Shown piece by piece: positions 41,194 to 49,133 of a stretch of DNA of 56,928 nucleotides (within the stretch, counting starts at the first letter, position 1; each line of letters starts with the position of its first letter). The notes under the pieces were generated by a model. That model ran no database searches. It saw nothing but the letters and a program-made list of their open reading frames with translations, and was not told the origin of the DNA. Source of the stretch: a bacterium (GTDB lineage: Bacteria; Chloroflexota; Anaerolineae; Caldilineales; Caldilineaceae); NCBI GenBank assembly GCA_016124945.1, contig WGMT01000081.1, forward strand, positions 1 through 56,928, given 5' to 3'. A program made the translations under genes and the position numbers.

Positions 41194-42528
41194 ATGCACC
41201 TCACCCTGATTAAACCCAACATCGGCCGTATGGAGCACAGCCTCTACGTGGACGAAGGACGCATGGAGCCGCTGCAATTGGGCGTCCTCGCCGCGCTGAC
41301 GCCGCCCGATGTGGACGTGACGCTGTGGGACGACCGGCTGGAGTCGATCCCCTACGATGAGCCGACGGATCTCGTCGCCATTACTGTGGAGACGTACACG
41401 GCGCGGCGCGCTTATGAGATCGCGGGCGAGTATCGGGCGCGCGGTGTGCCGGTGATCCTGGGCGGCATGCAGCCCACGCTCATCCCCGAAGAAGTGATGC
41501 CCCACGCCGACGCAATCTTCATCGGCGACGCCGAGACGAAGTGGCTGGGCGTGTTGGATGACTTCCGCCGCGGCGCGCTGAAGCCTGTTTATGACGCGCC
41601 GGTGGGGGTGGCACATCCGGGGGTATTTACGCGGCGCGATATCTTCAAGGGCAAGGGCTACCTGCCTATTTCGCTGATGCAGTTCAGCCGCGGCTGCCGC
41701 TTCGCCTGCAACTTCTGCGCCGTGAGCACCTACTTCGACAAAGGACACTACACCCGCTGCGTCGAAGAGGTGGTGGCCGAGATCGAGGCGCGCGAGCGCA
41801 ACCAGATCATCTTTTTTGTAGACGACAATATCCTCTCCAACTTTGCCGCAGCCAAAGAACTCTTCCGCGCCCTGATCCCGTTGAAGGTGCACTGGGTGAG
41901 CCAGGGCAGCATCGACATGACCCAGGATCTGGAATTGATGGATCTAATGGTCAAAAGCGGCTGTATCGGCATGGTGGTGGGTTTTGAATCCATCAGCAAA
42001 GAGAGCCTGCGTTGGATGCGCAAATCGCCCAACTTTGTGGGCGGCTTCGATGGCTACAAGCAGCAGATCGACGTGATCCGCGACTATGGGGTGCAGTTGT
42101 GGGCCGCCTTCACCCTGGGCCACGACCACGACACAAAGGAATCGATCCAAGAGACGCTGGATTGGGCGATGGCGAACAAATTCCCGTTGGCGGCGTTTAA
42201 TATCCTTGTCCCCTACCCCAAGACGCCGCTTTATCAGAAACTTGAAGCCGAAAACCGTCTGCTCTACGACGGCAAGTGGTGGCTGCATCCTGAATACCGC
42301 TTCAACTACGCCGCCTTCCGCCCTCAAAACATGACCCCCGACGAGTTGACCGAAGCGTGCTGGCAGGCGCGATCCACCTACAACAGCCTGGGCTTCATGA
42401 TTCGGCGCATCTTCGATCTCAAAACCAACCTGCGCACGCTCTACAAACTGGGCGTCTACCTCAAGTACAGTCCTATCTTCCGTAAAGAGGTGTTCAAAAA
42501 GCAGGGGATGCGGTTTGGGTTGAGGTGA
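41194..42528 (+). CDS. B12-binding-domain radical SAM enzyme
   Basis: A 444-residue paralogue of the 38671 gene. It starts MHLTLIKPN at an ATG with AAAGGA before it. B12 domain: DEPTDLVAITVETYTARRAYEI (identical in both paralogues) and VPVILGGMQPTLIPEEV; radical SAM motif SRGCRFACNFCAV; FFVDDNILSNF, GFESISKESLRWMRK and PYPKTPLYQKL. The C-terminus contains FRPQNMTPDELTEACW. Duplication followed by insertion of the sodium-channel gene would explain the order. Substrate unknown. Confidence 0.85.
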   Translation: MHLTLIKPNIGRMEHSLYVDEGRMEPLQLGVLAALTPPDVDVTLWDDRLESIPYDEPTDLVAITVETYTARRAYEIAGEYRARGVPVILGGMQPTLIPEEVMPHADAIFIGDAETKWLGVLDDFRRGALKPVYDAPVGVAHPGVFTRRDIFKGKGYLPISLMQFSRGCRFACNFCAVSTYFDKGHYTRCVEEVVAEIEARERNQIIFFVDDNILSNFAAAKELFRALIPLKVHWVSQGSIDMTQDLELMDLMVKSGCIGMVVGFESISKESLRWMRKSPNFVGGFDGYKQQIDVIRDYGVQLWAAFTLGHDHDTKESIQETLDWAMANKFPLAAFNILVPYPKTPLYQKLEAENRLLYDGKWWLHPEYRFNYAAFRPQNMTPDELTEACWQARSTYNSLGFMIRRIFDLKTNLRTLYKLGVYLKYSPIFRKEVFKKQGMRFGLR

Positions 42529-42551
42529 TGCGAACCACAAGGAGATAGTTG

Positions 42552-42881
42552 TTGAAGATCCCATCAGACGCAGCTATACCAATCGAGAAGTTGACGCAGT
42601 ATTTGTTGGTAGCTAGACTGCGCAACGATAAATCAAAGTTCCTGGTGAAAGCAGGTTTTACATTGGAGAATCCAGGCGATCTATTGGCTGCAATCCGTAA
42701 ACAGGTTGCAGAAAACGATGCCGTACTAGATCGTCAGGATGAATATGGGACGTTTTACCAGGTTGTAGGTGACTTGGTAGGGCCAAATGGTATACTGTCG
42801 GTAGTAACAGTATGGATTGAACAGGCCGTTGATAGAGAGATCCGCTTTGTAACATTGAAGCCGGTGAGGAACAAATCATGA
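42552..42881 (+). CDS. DUF6883 domain protein
   Basis: A 109-residue protein beginning LKIPSDAAIPIEKLTQYLLVARLRNDKS then KFLVKAGFT, which matches the DUF6883 pattern (I...KL..YLL......KA.F....GF). It starts at TTG: AAGGAGA lies 6 nt before the TTG at 42552, and another TTG is one codon upstream. Its stop overlaps the next ATG (ATGA), so the two proteins are translationally coupled. In databases as I remember them such pairs are found in toxin-antitoxin-like settings, but no activity is established. Confidence 0.65.
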   Translation: MKIPSDAAIPIEKLTQYLLVARLRNDKSKFLVKAGFTLENPGDLLAAIRKQVAENDAVLDRQDEYGTFYQVVGDLVGPNGILSVVTVWIEQAVDREIRFVTLKPVRNKS

Positions 42882-43123
42882 AACCCACTTTATATGAAGA
42901 CATAGCACTCACCCGCAATATCCCCAGAGAAAACCTTCAAAAAGGCGACATTGCCGTGCTGATCGACTATGTGCATGCACCTGATGGTGGTGAAGAGGGA
43001 GCTGTGCTAGAGGTGTTCAACGCCATCGGCGAGTCTCTTGCCGTCGTCACGGTTCCTGTGTCTGCCATCGCTTCGTTGCGCGCTGATCAAGTGCCGTCTG
43101 TCCGCACACTGGTTGCTGCCTGA
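42878..43123 (+). CDS. DUF4926 domain protein
   Basis: An 81-residue protein with the DUF4926 core: IALTRNIPRENLQKGDIAVLIDY near residues 8-30, followed by EEGAVLEVFNAIGESLAVVTVPVSAI. The family is a small beta-rich fold commonly next to genes for DUF6883-like partners. Coupled to the preceding gene by ATGA. Could be the immunity/antitoxin side of a pair, inferred from size and layout only. Confidence 0.7.
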   Translation: MKPTLYEDIALTRNIPRENLQKGDIAVLIDYVHAPDGGEEGAVLEVFNAIGESLAVVTVPVSAIASLRADQVPSVRTLVAA

Positions 43124-43224
43124 TTCGGAAACAAGCAGAAATGAGCATAGGCGACGAGTTGTCCGCGGTGGTAGAGTTGGTTTTTGCGCAGTAACCAACC
43201 CAACCTGTCACCAAGGACGCACCC

Positions 43225-44166
43225 ATGAGCACGCTGTGGCTGGAATATTGGACCGAAGACGATGATTTCTGCATTTATGCCGCCATCGACGAAGCCGAAC
43301 GGTCGATGACGTTGAAAGGCCAGGCCGCGGAGATTGTAGGCCGCTTTGACGCCATCTACGACATCCTCGAAAACAAGAAAAACCGCGAAGATGAACTGCG
43401 CGCCGCCCTCGATACACTCAGCCAGAAGATCCTGGCCCCATTCGCCAAAGAATTGAAGCGCTGCGATCTGGTTCGTTTTATCGTCTTCGAGGACCTGATC
43501 CGCTGCGCTTTTGATCTGCTCCTCTTCGAGGGGACACACCTTTTCCTCCAGCGCCCCGTTTGCTATCAGGTGGCGGAGGGCGAAGGCGAAGACGCGCCCA
43601 AAATCCCGCTGGAAAGCGCCCTGCTCATCGCCGATCTCACCGCCGACCCCGAAGAGGCGTGCAAAGAAGTGGCGACACGCATCGCCGAGGCCGAGTACGT
43701 GCTCATGGAAGACGCCGACGCCGGCACCATCAAAGACGCCGCCGATCAGGTCGATGCCCTGGTAATCAGCGCCCACGGCGACATCGACAAGGACAATCGT
43801 GGCGCTATCTATCTCAACGAGGTTGCCGTCCCCGCGACGTTGATGGGCAAACTCGAAGCCTGGATCGTCTACTTCGACTCCTGCCAGCAGGGGGCCAACA
43901 TGCGCTACCTCGAAGCCTTCCAAGAGGAGAGCGACATCCAGTTTTACCTTGGCCCCATCATCAGCAACGACGCCGGCGACTCGTCCACGCGCACCCTGAT
44001 CTGGTTCTTTGAGGGCGTCCTTGCCCACGGCAACCCCATCCGCGCCCTCTTTGACACGCGCAAGCGACTCTTTGCCTTCTACACCAAAGAACGGAAATTA
44101 AACCTCATCACCAGCCTCAACAAAGCCTATGCCTTCCGGCTCTACGAACTCGTTGAAGAAGAGTAA
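43225..44166 (+). CDS. CHAT-like (caspase-fold) cysteine peptidase
   Basis: A 313-residue soluble protein. Its C-terminal half shows a caspase-fold dyad: DALVISAHGDIDKD (His184) and WIVYFDSCQQGANM (Cys220), separated by a short loop as in CHAT/clan CD peptidases. The N-terminal half (1-120) is an unrecognised alpha/beta region rich in acidic residues, which may be a sensor or substrate-binding part. It has no tetratricopeptide repeats, transmembrane helix or signal peptide. ATG with AAGGA upstream. CHAT proteins often cleave effectors in defence systems; the flanking toxin-antitoxin-like genes are consistent with this but no partner protein is obvious. Confidence 0.7.
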   Translation: MSTLWLEYWTEDDDFCIYAAIDEAERSMTLKGQAAEIVGRFDAIYDILENKKNREDELRAALDTLSQKILAPFAKELKRCDLVRFIVFEDLIRCAFDLLLFEGTHLFLQRPVCYQVAEGEGEDAPKIPLESALLIADLTADPEEACKEVATRIAEAEYVLMEDADAGTIKDAADQVDALVISAHGDIDKDNRGAIYLNEVAVPATLMGKLEAWIVYFDSCQQGANMRYLEAFQEESDIQFYLGPIISNDAGDSSTRTLIWFFEGVLAHGNPIRALFDTRKRLFAFYTKERKLNLITSLNKAYAFRLYELVEEE

Positions 44167-44184
44167 ATCGCTGTCAGTCAGTGG

Positions 44185-44198
44185 TATAATGCCATCAT
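44185..44198 (+). promoter_or_regulatory. -10 box and shared operator-like motif of the second PIN module
   Basis: TATAAT (44185-44190) followed by ATGCCATCAT (44189-44198), 23 bp before the antitoxin ATG. The identical ten bases occur at the equivalent place of the VapBC-like pair at 27158-27167. Confidence 0.4.
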
Positions 44199-44220
44199 AT
44201 TCTGAGAGAAGAGGTGGACA

Positions 44221-44460
44221 ATGACTACAGTGACAGTGCAAAACATCAGTGTTGAGTTAACTGTTGAGCAGTTGATTGCAGCCGTGAGTCAACTAGAACC
44301 TGACGCACGCGCCAAGGTTGCACGCGCCCTAGCCGAAACCGAACTAGATGCAGAATTGATGAAGCTGATCACCGTTTTGTACTCTCAATCACCAGCCGAC
44401 GATATATCTGACGCGGATATTCAAGCGGAGATAGATGTAGTACGGCGGCAAGGTATCTAG
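44221..44460 (+). CDS. Antitoxin-like protein of a PIN module
   Basis: A 79-residue acidic protein: an N-terminal strand TVTVQNISVELTVEQL leads to helices LIAAVSQLEPDARAKVARAL, and the C-terminus ends DISDADIQAEIDVVRRQGI, the kind of tail that blocks a PIN active site. Six bp separate it from the PIN gene. GAGGTGG lies before the ATG. Assigned from size, tail and position. Confidence 0.75.
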   Translation: MTTVTVQNISVELTVEQLIAAVSQLEPDARAKVARALAETELDAELMKLITVLYSQSPADDISDADIQAEIDVVRRQGI

Positions 44461-44466
44461 CACGCT

Positions 44467-44901
44467 ATGCTGCATGTTGTCATAGACACCAATCTTTGGA
44501 TTCGCATACTGCTGCGTGGCCAGACGACTCTACCGATTTTGATCGCTTGGCAACAGCGACAGTTTCAGTTGGTCACCAGTCAAGCCTTACTCGATGAATT
44601 CCAGATGGTGTGGCCGCGACCTCGATTTCGGGGACGAATTTCATCTGAACAAGCGGAGCAACTGTATACTCAGATGATAGCCAGATCTAAGATCGTGGAG
44701 CTAAAAACACTCCCGCCAAGATGCAGAGATCCCAAAGATGATCCAGTCCTTGCGACAGCCATCGACGGTCATGCGGATGCAGTTGTGACGGGAGATGATG
44801 ACCTACGCGCCGATGAGGAATTGCGCAGGCTGATGGCAGAGTACGGTGTGCGGCTTTGGGGTGTTCAGTCATTTCTAGAAGCACTTTCAAAGACTCCATA
44901 A
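44467..44901 (+). CDS. PIN-family toxin component (COG1569 type)
   Basis: A 144-residue predicted ribonuclease. LHVVIDTNLWIRILLR gives the first Asp, LVTSQALLDEFQMVW the catalytic Glu, and DPKDDPVLATAIDGHADAVVTGDDDL the remaining acidic residues; the DPKDDPVLATA and VTGDDDL blocks identify the COG1569 branch rather than classical VapC. Paired with the antitoxin-like gene upstream. The next gene starts 1 bp after its stop. Confidence 0.85.
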   Translation: MLHVVIDTNLWIRILLRGQTTLPILIAWQQRQFQLVTSQALLDEFQMVWPRPRFRGRISSEQAEQLYTQMIARSKIVELKTLPPRCRDPKDDPVLATAIDGHADAVVTGDDDLRADEELRRLMAEYGVRLWGVQSFLEALSKTP

Positions 44902-44902
44902 C

Positions 44903-45754
44903 GTGGATCCCCATCCCTACTTCGCGCTTCATCTCCACAGCAACGAGGAACTTGCCCCGCTGCTGCCCAGCGCAGTGATCCGCCGTGAGACGCTGCATGA
45001 GTGGCCACTCTCGTGTGTGCAGCGCCTCCACTGCGAGGACGGCAACACCGTCATCTACAAAGTACAGTCCGCGCCGTCGGTAGAAGCTGAATTCTACCGG
45101 CAGGCGCGGTCCTCTTTGTTGGTGACAGCACAGATCCTGCCTGTGGACGACGGGCCGGCGGCGCTGCTGCTGGAAGACGTCGACGCGCCGCTGCTGGGCG
45201 ATGTGATCCTTACCGCGGCGCAAGCCGTCGCCCACACCGAGCAGATTCTCGACCAGATCGCCGCCATCACCGGCGACCTGCCTGCACTCAACGATATCCG
45301 CAGCGAGGACAGCCGGCGCGCCTGCGGTGAGGCAATCCTCAATGACCTGCACCGGCTGGTGAATGACGGATCGTTTCGGCAAGTCAATGCACAGATGATC
45401 GACGACGTGGCTGCTGTCATCGCCGCCGAGGACGTACAGGCGGCGCTGCACGGCGAAACCGGCTACGTCCACGGTGATCTGCGCGCCGAAAATGTGCTTT
45501 TGACGGCAGATGGCTATCGTGTCCTCGATTGGCAGCGTCCGTGGTGGGGGCCGGTGGCGTTGGATCGGCTTTCTCTGTTATTATCGTTGGGCGTCGATCC
45601 CACTGTTCATGTGGCGGTGGGGGTGCAGCGGTTGCACATCCTCTTGCAGATTGGCTGGCTGGCCCAGTGTGCCCTCCACTGGTTTCCGCCGGGCGTGCAC
45701 CACTACGACGGGCAGATCGCACAATTGATTGGCACATTTAATCCACCCAACTAA
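44903..45754 (+). CDS. Aminoglycoside-phosphotransferase-fold kinase
   Basis: A 283-residue protein of the APH/ChoK kinase fold. Residues near 188 carry YVHGDLRAENVLL (catalytic Asp and Asn) followed by GYRVLDWQRPWWGP (the DFG-equivalent DW). The N-lobe has EAEFYRQARSS as the Glu of the Lys-Glu pair. The start is GTG immediately after the PIN gene. Family members phosphorylate antibiotics, choline or other small molecules; no substrate can be deduced, and it should not be taken as a resistance gene. Confidence 0.78.
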   Translation: MDPHPYFALHLHSNEELAPLLPSAVIRRETLHEWPLSCVQRLHCEDGNTVIYKVQSAPSVEAEFYRQARSSLLVTAQILPVDDGPAALLLEDVDAPLLGDVILTAAQAVAHTEQILDQIAAITGDLPALNDIRSEDSRRACGEAILNDLHRLVNDGSFRQVNAQMIDDVAAVIAAEDVQAALHGETGYVHGDLRAENVLLTADGYRVLDWQRPWWGPVALDRLSLLLSLGVDPTVHVAVGVQRLHILLQIGWLAQCALHWFPPGVHHYDGQIAQLIGTFNPPN

Positions 45755-45772
45755 CGCAGGGGCACAGAGTCG

Positions 45773-46093
45773 TTGAATCGCAATGCAGAGGTGCGTAACC
45801 TCATTATCAAACTGGTGGCGTGGCCGCTGGGCACCGTGATCCTGGGCATTGTCTTGCTCACCTTGTCGATCACCATGCCGGGGGATTCCGGCAATGCCTT
45901 CACCGTCCTCTTTCGTACGATGTTCGGCATCATCCACTTTCCTATTTTGCTCTCACAGAATTTTCTAGGCTGGCCCACCGGCGGGATCGGGTTTGTTGTC
46001 GGCTTTGCCCTGGATGGTCTGCTCTGGTTCGGCGTTTTCGAGCTTGTGTGGCGCTTTGTGATGAAGCGACGGAGGTCTGCGCGTAAGGTGTGA
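45773..46093 (+). CDS. Small membrane protein
   Basis: A 106-residue protein with two or three helices: LVAWPLGTVILGIVLLTLSI, VLFRTMFGIIHFPILL, and GGIGFVVGFALDGLLWFGVF, ending in a basic FVMKRRRSARK tail. I do not recognise a family. TTG start at 45773, 18 bp after the kinase, so probably cotranscribed with it. Confidence 0.55.
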   Translation: MNRNAEVRNLIIKLVAWPLGTVILGIVLLTLSITMPGDSGNAFTVLFRTMFGIIHFPILLSQNFLGWPTGGIGFVVGFALDGLLWFGVFELVWRFVMKRRRSARKV

Positions 46094-46101
46094 GGGGAAC
46101 A

Positions 46102-46920
46102 ATGATCGAGGAAATTTCTCAAATCCACGTGGACAGCATACGCTTCCCCGGACGACAACTGGAGATGGTCCTGACTTCTATCGCCGAGGGCAACACAAAT
46201 GGGCGACTGTGGCGGATCGCCGGCGCAGACGAAAGCGCTCTTTACCTGCTCTGGGACCAGGGCAACAACGTTTTCTATATTGCAGGCGATGTAGATATGA
46301 CGACCGTACAGGCGACGGCGGCGCTGATCCAGTCGGAGATTCGAGAATCGGCGATCCAGCGAGGACGGGTCTACTTCAAAGTCAACACGCTGTCAACAGC
46401 GTTGACGGCGGCGATCCCCGATCTCTTTCCCCAAATCCACCTTCACGAGATGAACAAATTGTTTTACCGCTTTGAGCAGACGGCTGCGCCACGCTTCAGC
46501 GCTGCCGTCGACGGCGTGCGTTACCAACGCATCGATGCCGACTTTCTGGCGCAGGCAACCTACGAAAACATTGACGCCGTGAAAGCCGAAACGGCGTGGA
46601 TGTGGGCGTCGTCCGCTGCATTTCATGCCCACGGTTTCGGCTATGTGGCCGTGAAGGAAGACACCATCGTCTGCTGGTGTACGGCGGAATATGTCAGTGA
46701 GCGCATGTGTGGCATCGGCATTGAAACCGTGCCTGAATTCCAAAACAAGGGGATCGCCACTGCCACCGCCGCCCATTTTGTAGATGAATGCCTGCGCCGC
46801 CGAATCGTTCCTCACTGGGAGTGTGATGGGCAGAATGTTGGGTCCATGCGCGTGGCGGAGAAGGTAGGTTTTTCGCTTCATAGTGAAATCGTCGTCTGGG
46901 GCGGGCGTCTAGATAGGTAG
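46102..46920 (+). CDS. GNAT-fold acetyltransferase
   Basis: A 272-residue protein whose C-terminal half matches the GNAT/PF12746-like group: VCWCTAEYVSERMCGIGIETVPEFQNKGIATATAAHFV is the acetyl-CoA-binding motif with the N-K-G-I-A-T variant of R/Q-x-x-G-x-A, and VGSMRVAEKVGFSL is the next strand-helix. The N-terminal 120 residues are an extra alpha/beta region (ALYLLWDQGNNVFYIAG). The ATG at 46102 has GAGGGGA before it. The acceptor is unknown. Confidence 0.8.
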   Translation: MIEEISQIHVDSIRFPGRQLEMVLTSIAEGNTNGRLWRIAGADESALYLLWDQGNNVFYIAGDVDMTTVQATAALIQSEIRESAIQRGRVYFKVNTLSTALTAAIPDLFPQIHLHEMNKLFYRFEQTAAPRFSAAVDGVRYQRIDADFLAQATYENIDAVKAETAWMWASSAAFHAHGFGYVAVKEDTIVCWCTAEYVSERMCGIGIETVPEFQNKGIATATAAHFVDECLRRRIVPHWECDGQNVGSMRVAEKVGFSLHSEIVVWGGRLDR

Positions 46921-46999
46921 GCGCTGCTCACTTCGCTTTTCCCCCGTTTTTCGTGCGGTAACTTTGAATCTTTTTACTGTGCATCTTCGTATCGTCGGC

Positions 47000-47587
47000 A
47001 TGAACCCTACAATACTCGCTGCAAGCATCTTTATTTTTCTGATCATAGGGACTCTGTGGAGCAGCCGCCGCGCGGACGGCTATAGCCACATCCGTCACAC
47101 CATCAGCGAACTGGGTGAGTGGGGATCGCCCCAGTCTCGCCTCGTGAGTTGGGGGCTGTTTGCGCCGGTGGGAATCGGGCTGCTGGTCTTGGCCGGGCTT
47201 GTGCGGAGCCAAGGCGGTGCACATCCGCTGGCCGAAACGTTGACCCTGCTCATCGCCGCTGTGGGGATCGGCTACCTGGGTGCGGCGATTTTCCCATGCG
47301 ATCCAGGATCGCCGATGGGCGGATCCTGGCGACAACAGTTGCACAACCTGGCTGGCGGGGTTCAGTACGTGGGCGGCGCCGGAGCGTTGTTTGTGGCGTC
47401 GCAATCGTTGACTGCAAACGAATCTACGCTTGTGGACTGGTTGTTGGTCAGTGGGGTAGTAGTGGGTGTCGTGGCGGTTTTACTGTCGATCCAACAGGTT
47501 TTTCCTGTTCGTGGGGTCGTTCAGCGGGTAGGAGAAATTGTTCTCTTTGGCAATATCGTTTGGCTTGTCTTTGTCGGCTCGCTGTAA
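47000..47587 (+). CDS. DUF998 family membrane protein
   Basis: A 195-residue membrane protein with about six helices. The loop after helix 1 has YSHIRHTISELGEWGSPQ, then FPCDPGSPMGG and LHNLAGGVQYVGG, the pattern of the DUF998 family (HxxSELG, FPCD/E.G, HNLA). Function unknown. ATG at 47000 is chosen; TTG at 46964 would add 12 residues. Confidence 0.72.
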   Translation: MNPTILAASIFIFLIIGTLWSSRRADGYSHIRHTISELGEWGSPQSRLVSWGLFAPVGIGLLVLAGLVRSQGGAHPLAETLTLLIAAVGIGYLGAAIFPCDPGSPMGGSWRQQLHNLAGGVQYVGGAGALFVASQSLTANESTLVDWLLVSGVVVGVVAVLLSIQQVFPVRGVVQRVGEIVLFGNIVWLVFVGSL

Positions 47588-47604
47588 CAGCCGCTGTTAG
47601 TAAT

Positions 47605-47640
47605 ATAAAACGCCATGCCGCGAGCATGGCGTTTTATTTT
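47605..47640 (+). terminator. Intrinsic terminator after the DUF998 gene
   Basis: AAAACGCCATG pairs with CATGGCGTTTT (stem around 47607-47635) with a short CCGCGAG loop and TTTTATTTT following. It ends 20 bp before the convergent sortase stop, and its A/T flanks could also serve the minus-strand gene. Confidence 0.85.
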
Positions 47641-47665
47641 ACGATGATCGGTCTTGCTTTGTCGG

Positions 47666-48316
47666 CTACTCATTTACCCGCTTCGCCACCACCACCACAC
47701 GGTGGGTGTTGTCGTCTTCGGGCCAGCAACTGACGAGGGTGAGGCGGTCATCGTCGAAGGGTTTGATCCATTTGGCGTTGTCGATACGCTGATCATAGGG
47801 GGCAAACTTTTCTTCGAGCACCATCACTTCTTCTACTTTGTAGGTAAATTCCTGCCCGCCCGCCCAGATGATGGCTTCGTCGCCGGGCTGCATGGCGTAG
47901 AGTTTGCGGAAGATGGCGCCGCGGATGTTGTTGTGCCCGCTGAGGACGACGTTGCCCCCTTCGCCAGGATGGGCGCTGTTCTTGTGCCAACCGGCTGCAA
48001 AGTCGGCCACTTCCCATTCGCTGGCCTGAGAACCGTCTGCCTGTTGCACCATGTGCCAGCCAATGGTGACGACATCGGTTTCGACGTCGATTGAGGGCAG
48101 CACGAGCCGTGCCGGGGCGCTGGTTGAACTCCCCAACGAAGGACGGCCTAGCGGCGGCCTACCGTCCACCACAGCAATGACGCCGTCCTCGCCGGCGGGG
48201 AGCGCCGCGGGCAGATCTTGTGCATTGCTCTGTGCGGCGCCGGTGCTGCACCCGCCAATCAACATCATTCCCATTAGGATCACCACGATCCAGTACAATC
48301 GATTGCTCTTCTGCAT
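47666..48316 (-). CDS. Sortase-family lipoprotein
   Basis: An extracytoplasmic transpeptidase of 216 residues. Signal peptide with the lipobox LIGGC (Cys23), then a linker and the beta-barrel sortase core: the catalytic His128 in NVVLSGHNN, Cys197 in LTLVSCWPEDD and Arg206 in HRVVVVAKR. The CWP sequence and lipid anchor place it near the class D/E or unassigned sortases of Chloroflexota. No LPXTG-type substrate was seen in the window. It may work on the cell-wall or surface proteins, next to the LysM lipoprotein. Confidence 0.85.
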   Translation of the reverse strand: MQKSNRLYWIVVILMGMMLIGGCSTGAAQSNAQDLPAALPAGEDGVIAVVDGRPPLGRPSLGSSTSAPARLVLPSIDVETDVVTIGWHMVQQADGSQASEWEVADFAAGWHKNSAHPGEGGNVVLSGHNNIRGAIFRKLYAMQPGDEAIIWAGGQEFTYKVEEVMVLEEKFAPYDQRIDNAKWIKPFDDDRLTLVSCWPEDDNTHRVVVVAKRVNE

Positions 48317-48381
48317 GATTCGTAACCTCGTTTTCGAAATCTTTAAATCGCCTAATCGCTCAATCTCAGTGTAACAACGAT

Positions 48382-49065
48382 TCAGGCTTTCTTCTTAGCA
48401 TAGATCCCCTGATACTCCATCGGCAAAAGCTCGGCCAAGGAGATCATGATCTGCTCCGTCTGTTTCTCTAGCTCGTCTACCGGCCGGCGCCCAGGTGGCA
48501 GTTCGATGGGCCGACCAAAGCGCACGTAGATGGGCACACGGCGCAGACGCCGCCAGTAGTCGAAACACTTTTCCTGCCCAAAGGCCACCACCGGCAGGAT
48601 GGCGGCAGGTGCACGGGTGGCCAAATAGGCAAGGCCGGTGTGTCCTTCGCCCAGACCGCCGCTGAGGCTGCGTGTCCCCTCAGGCGCCAGCGCCAGGACG
48701 CCGCCGGCCTTAAGCACAGTGAGCGCTTTGCTCAACGCCCGCCGATCCGGCGTACCACGCGTCACGAAGATGGCGTTGCCAAAGGTTGTCAAAATCCACC
48801 CAAAGACATGACCTACCCACTTGTCCGCCGCAAAGGGGACAGTACGCCGGTGCACAAACATCAACAACACCGGCACGTCGAGCACATGTAGATGGTTCGG
48901 CGCAAGGATAAACGCGCCCTCCTTTGGAATCTGCTCCACGCCTTCCACGTCCACACGCGCCAGCAAGCGCAGTACCACCGTCACAAATCCCCGAAAAAGT
49001 TGCTGCAAAAAGGTCCACCGGCTGTAATCGAGTTGGCTGTAATCGAGTTGGCTGTAGTCTAGCAT
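48382..49065 (-). CDS. 1-acyl-sn-glycerol-3-phosphate acyltransferase (PlsC-like)
   Basis: Transfers the second acyl chain in phosphatidic acid synthesis at the membrane. The 227-residue protein has the HX4D motif in APNHLHVLDVP (His58, Asp63), the substrate-binding FVTRGTPDRRAL near 100, and ALAPEGTRSLSGG (EGTRS) near 130. The first 16 residues (LDYSQLDYSQLDYSRW) are encoded by three near-identical 15-bp units (about 49018-49062), so the N-terminus may be an expanded or mis-annotated segment. No strong ribosome site precedes the ATG at 49065. Confidence 0.88.
   Translation of the reverse strand: MLDYSQLDYSQLDYSRWTFLQQLFRGFVTVVLRLLARVDVEGVEQIPKEGAFILAPNHLHVLDVPVLLMFVHRRTVPFAADKWVGHVFGWILTTFGNAIFVTRGTPDRRALSKALTVLKAGGVLALAPEGTRSLSGGLGEGHTGLAYLATRAPAAILPVVAFGQEKCFDYWRRLRRVPIYVRFGRPIELPPGRRPVDELEKQTEQIMISLAELLPMEYQGIYAKKKA
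49018..49062. repeat. 15-bp tandem repeat at the plsC start
   Basis: Three 15-bp units of the type CTGTAATCGAGTTGG in tandem, the last degenerate, lying directly at the ATG. Being a multiple of three it lengthens the protein by LDYSQ per unit. A GGTGATT-type heptad tract (49069-49100) lies just upstream. Confidence 0.75.
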
Positions 49066-49068
49066 AAA

Positions 49069-49100
49069 GGTGATTGGTGATTTGGGATTGGTGACTGGGA
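49069..49100. repeat. GGTGATT/GGTGACT heptad tract upstream of plsC
   Basis: GGTGATT-GGTGATT-TGGGATT-GGTGACT-GGGA in the gap between plsC and the LysM gene. A CCTACCGGTCGAAACCGG hairpin follows at 49110-49131 with no U tract. Confidence 0.75.
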
Positions 49101-49133
49101 CATGACAGCCTACCGGTCGAAACCGGCAGGAAT

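Noticed and set aside
41107..42528. Extended radical SAM protein with an RRPSSVVRRP N-terminus
   Set aside because: That segment is the CGTCGTC heptad tract; the ATG at 41194 with AAAGGA gives the N-terminus shared with the paralogue.
44903..45754. Aminoglycoside resistance gene
   Set aside because: Only the general kinase fold motif is visible; the family covers many substrates and nothing points to antibiotics.
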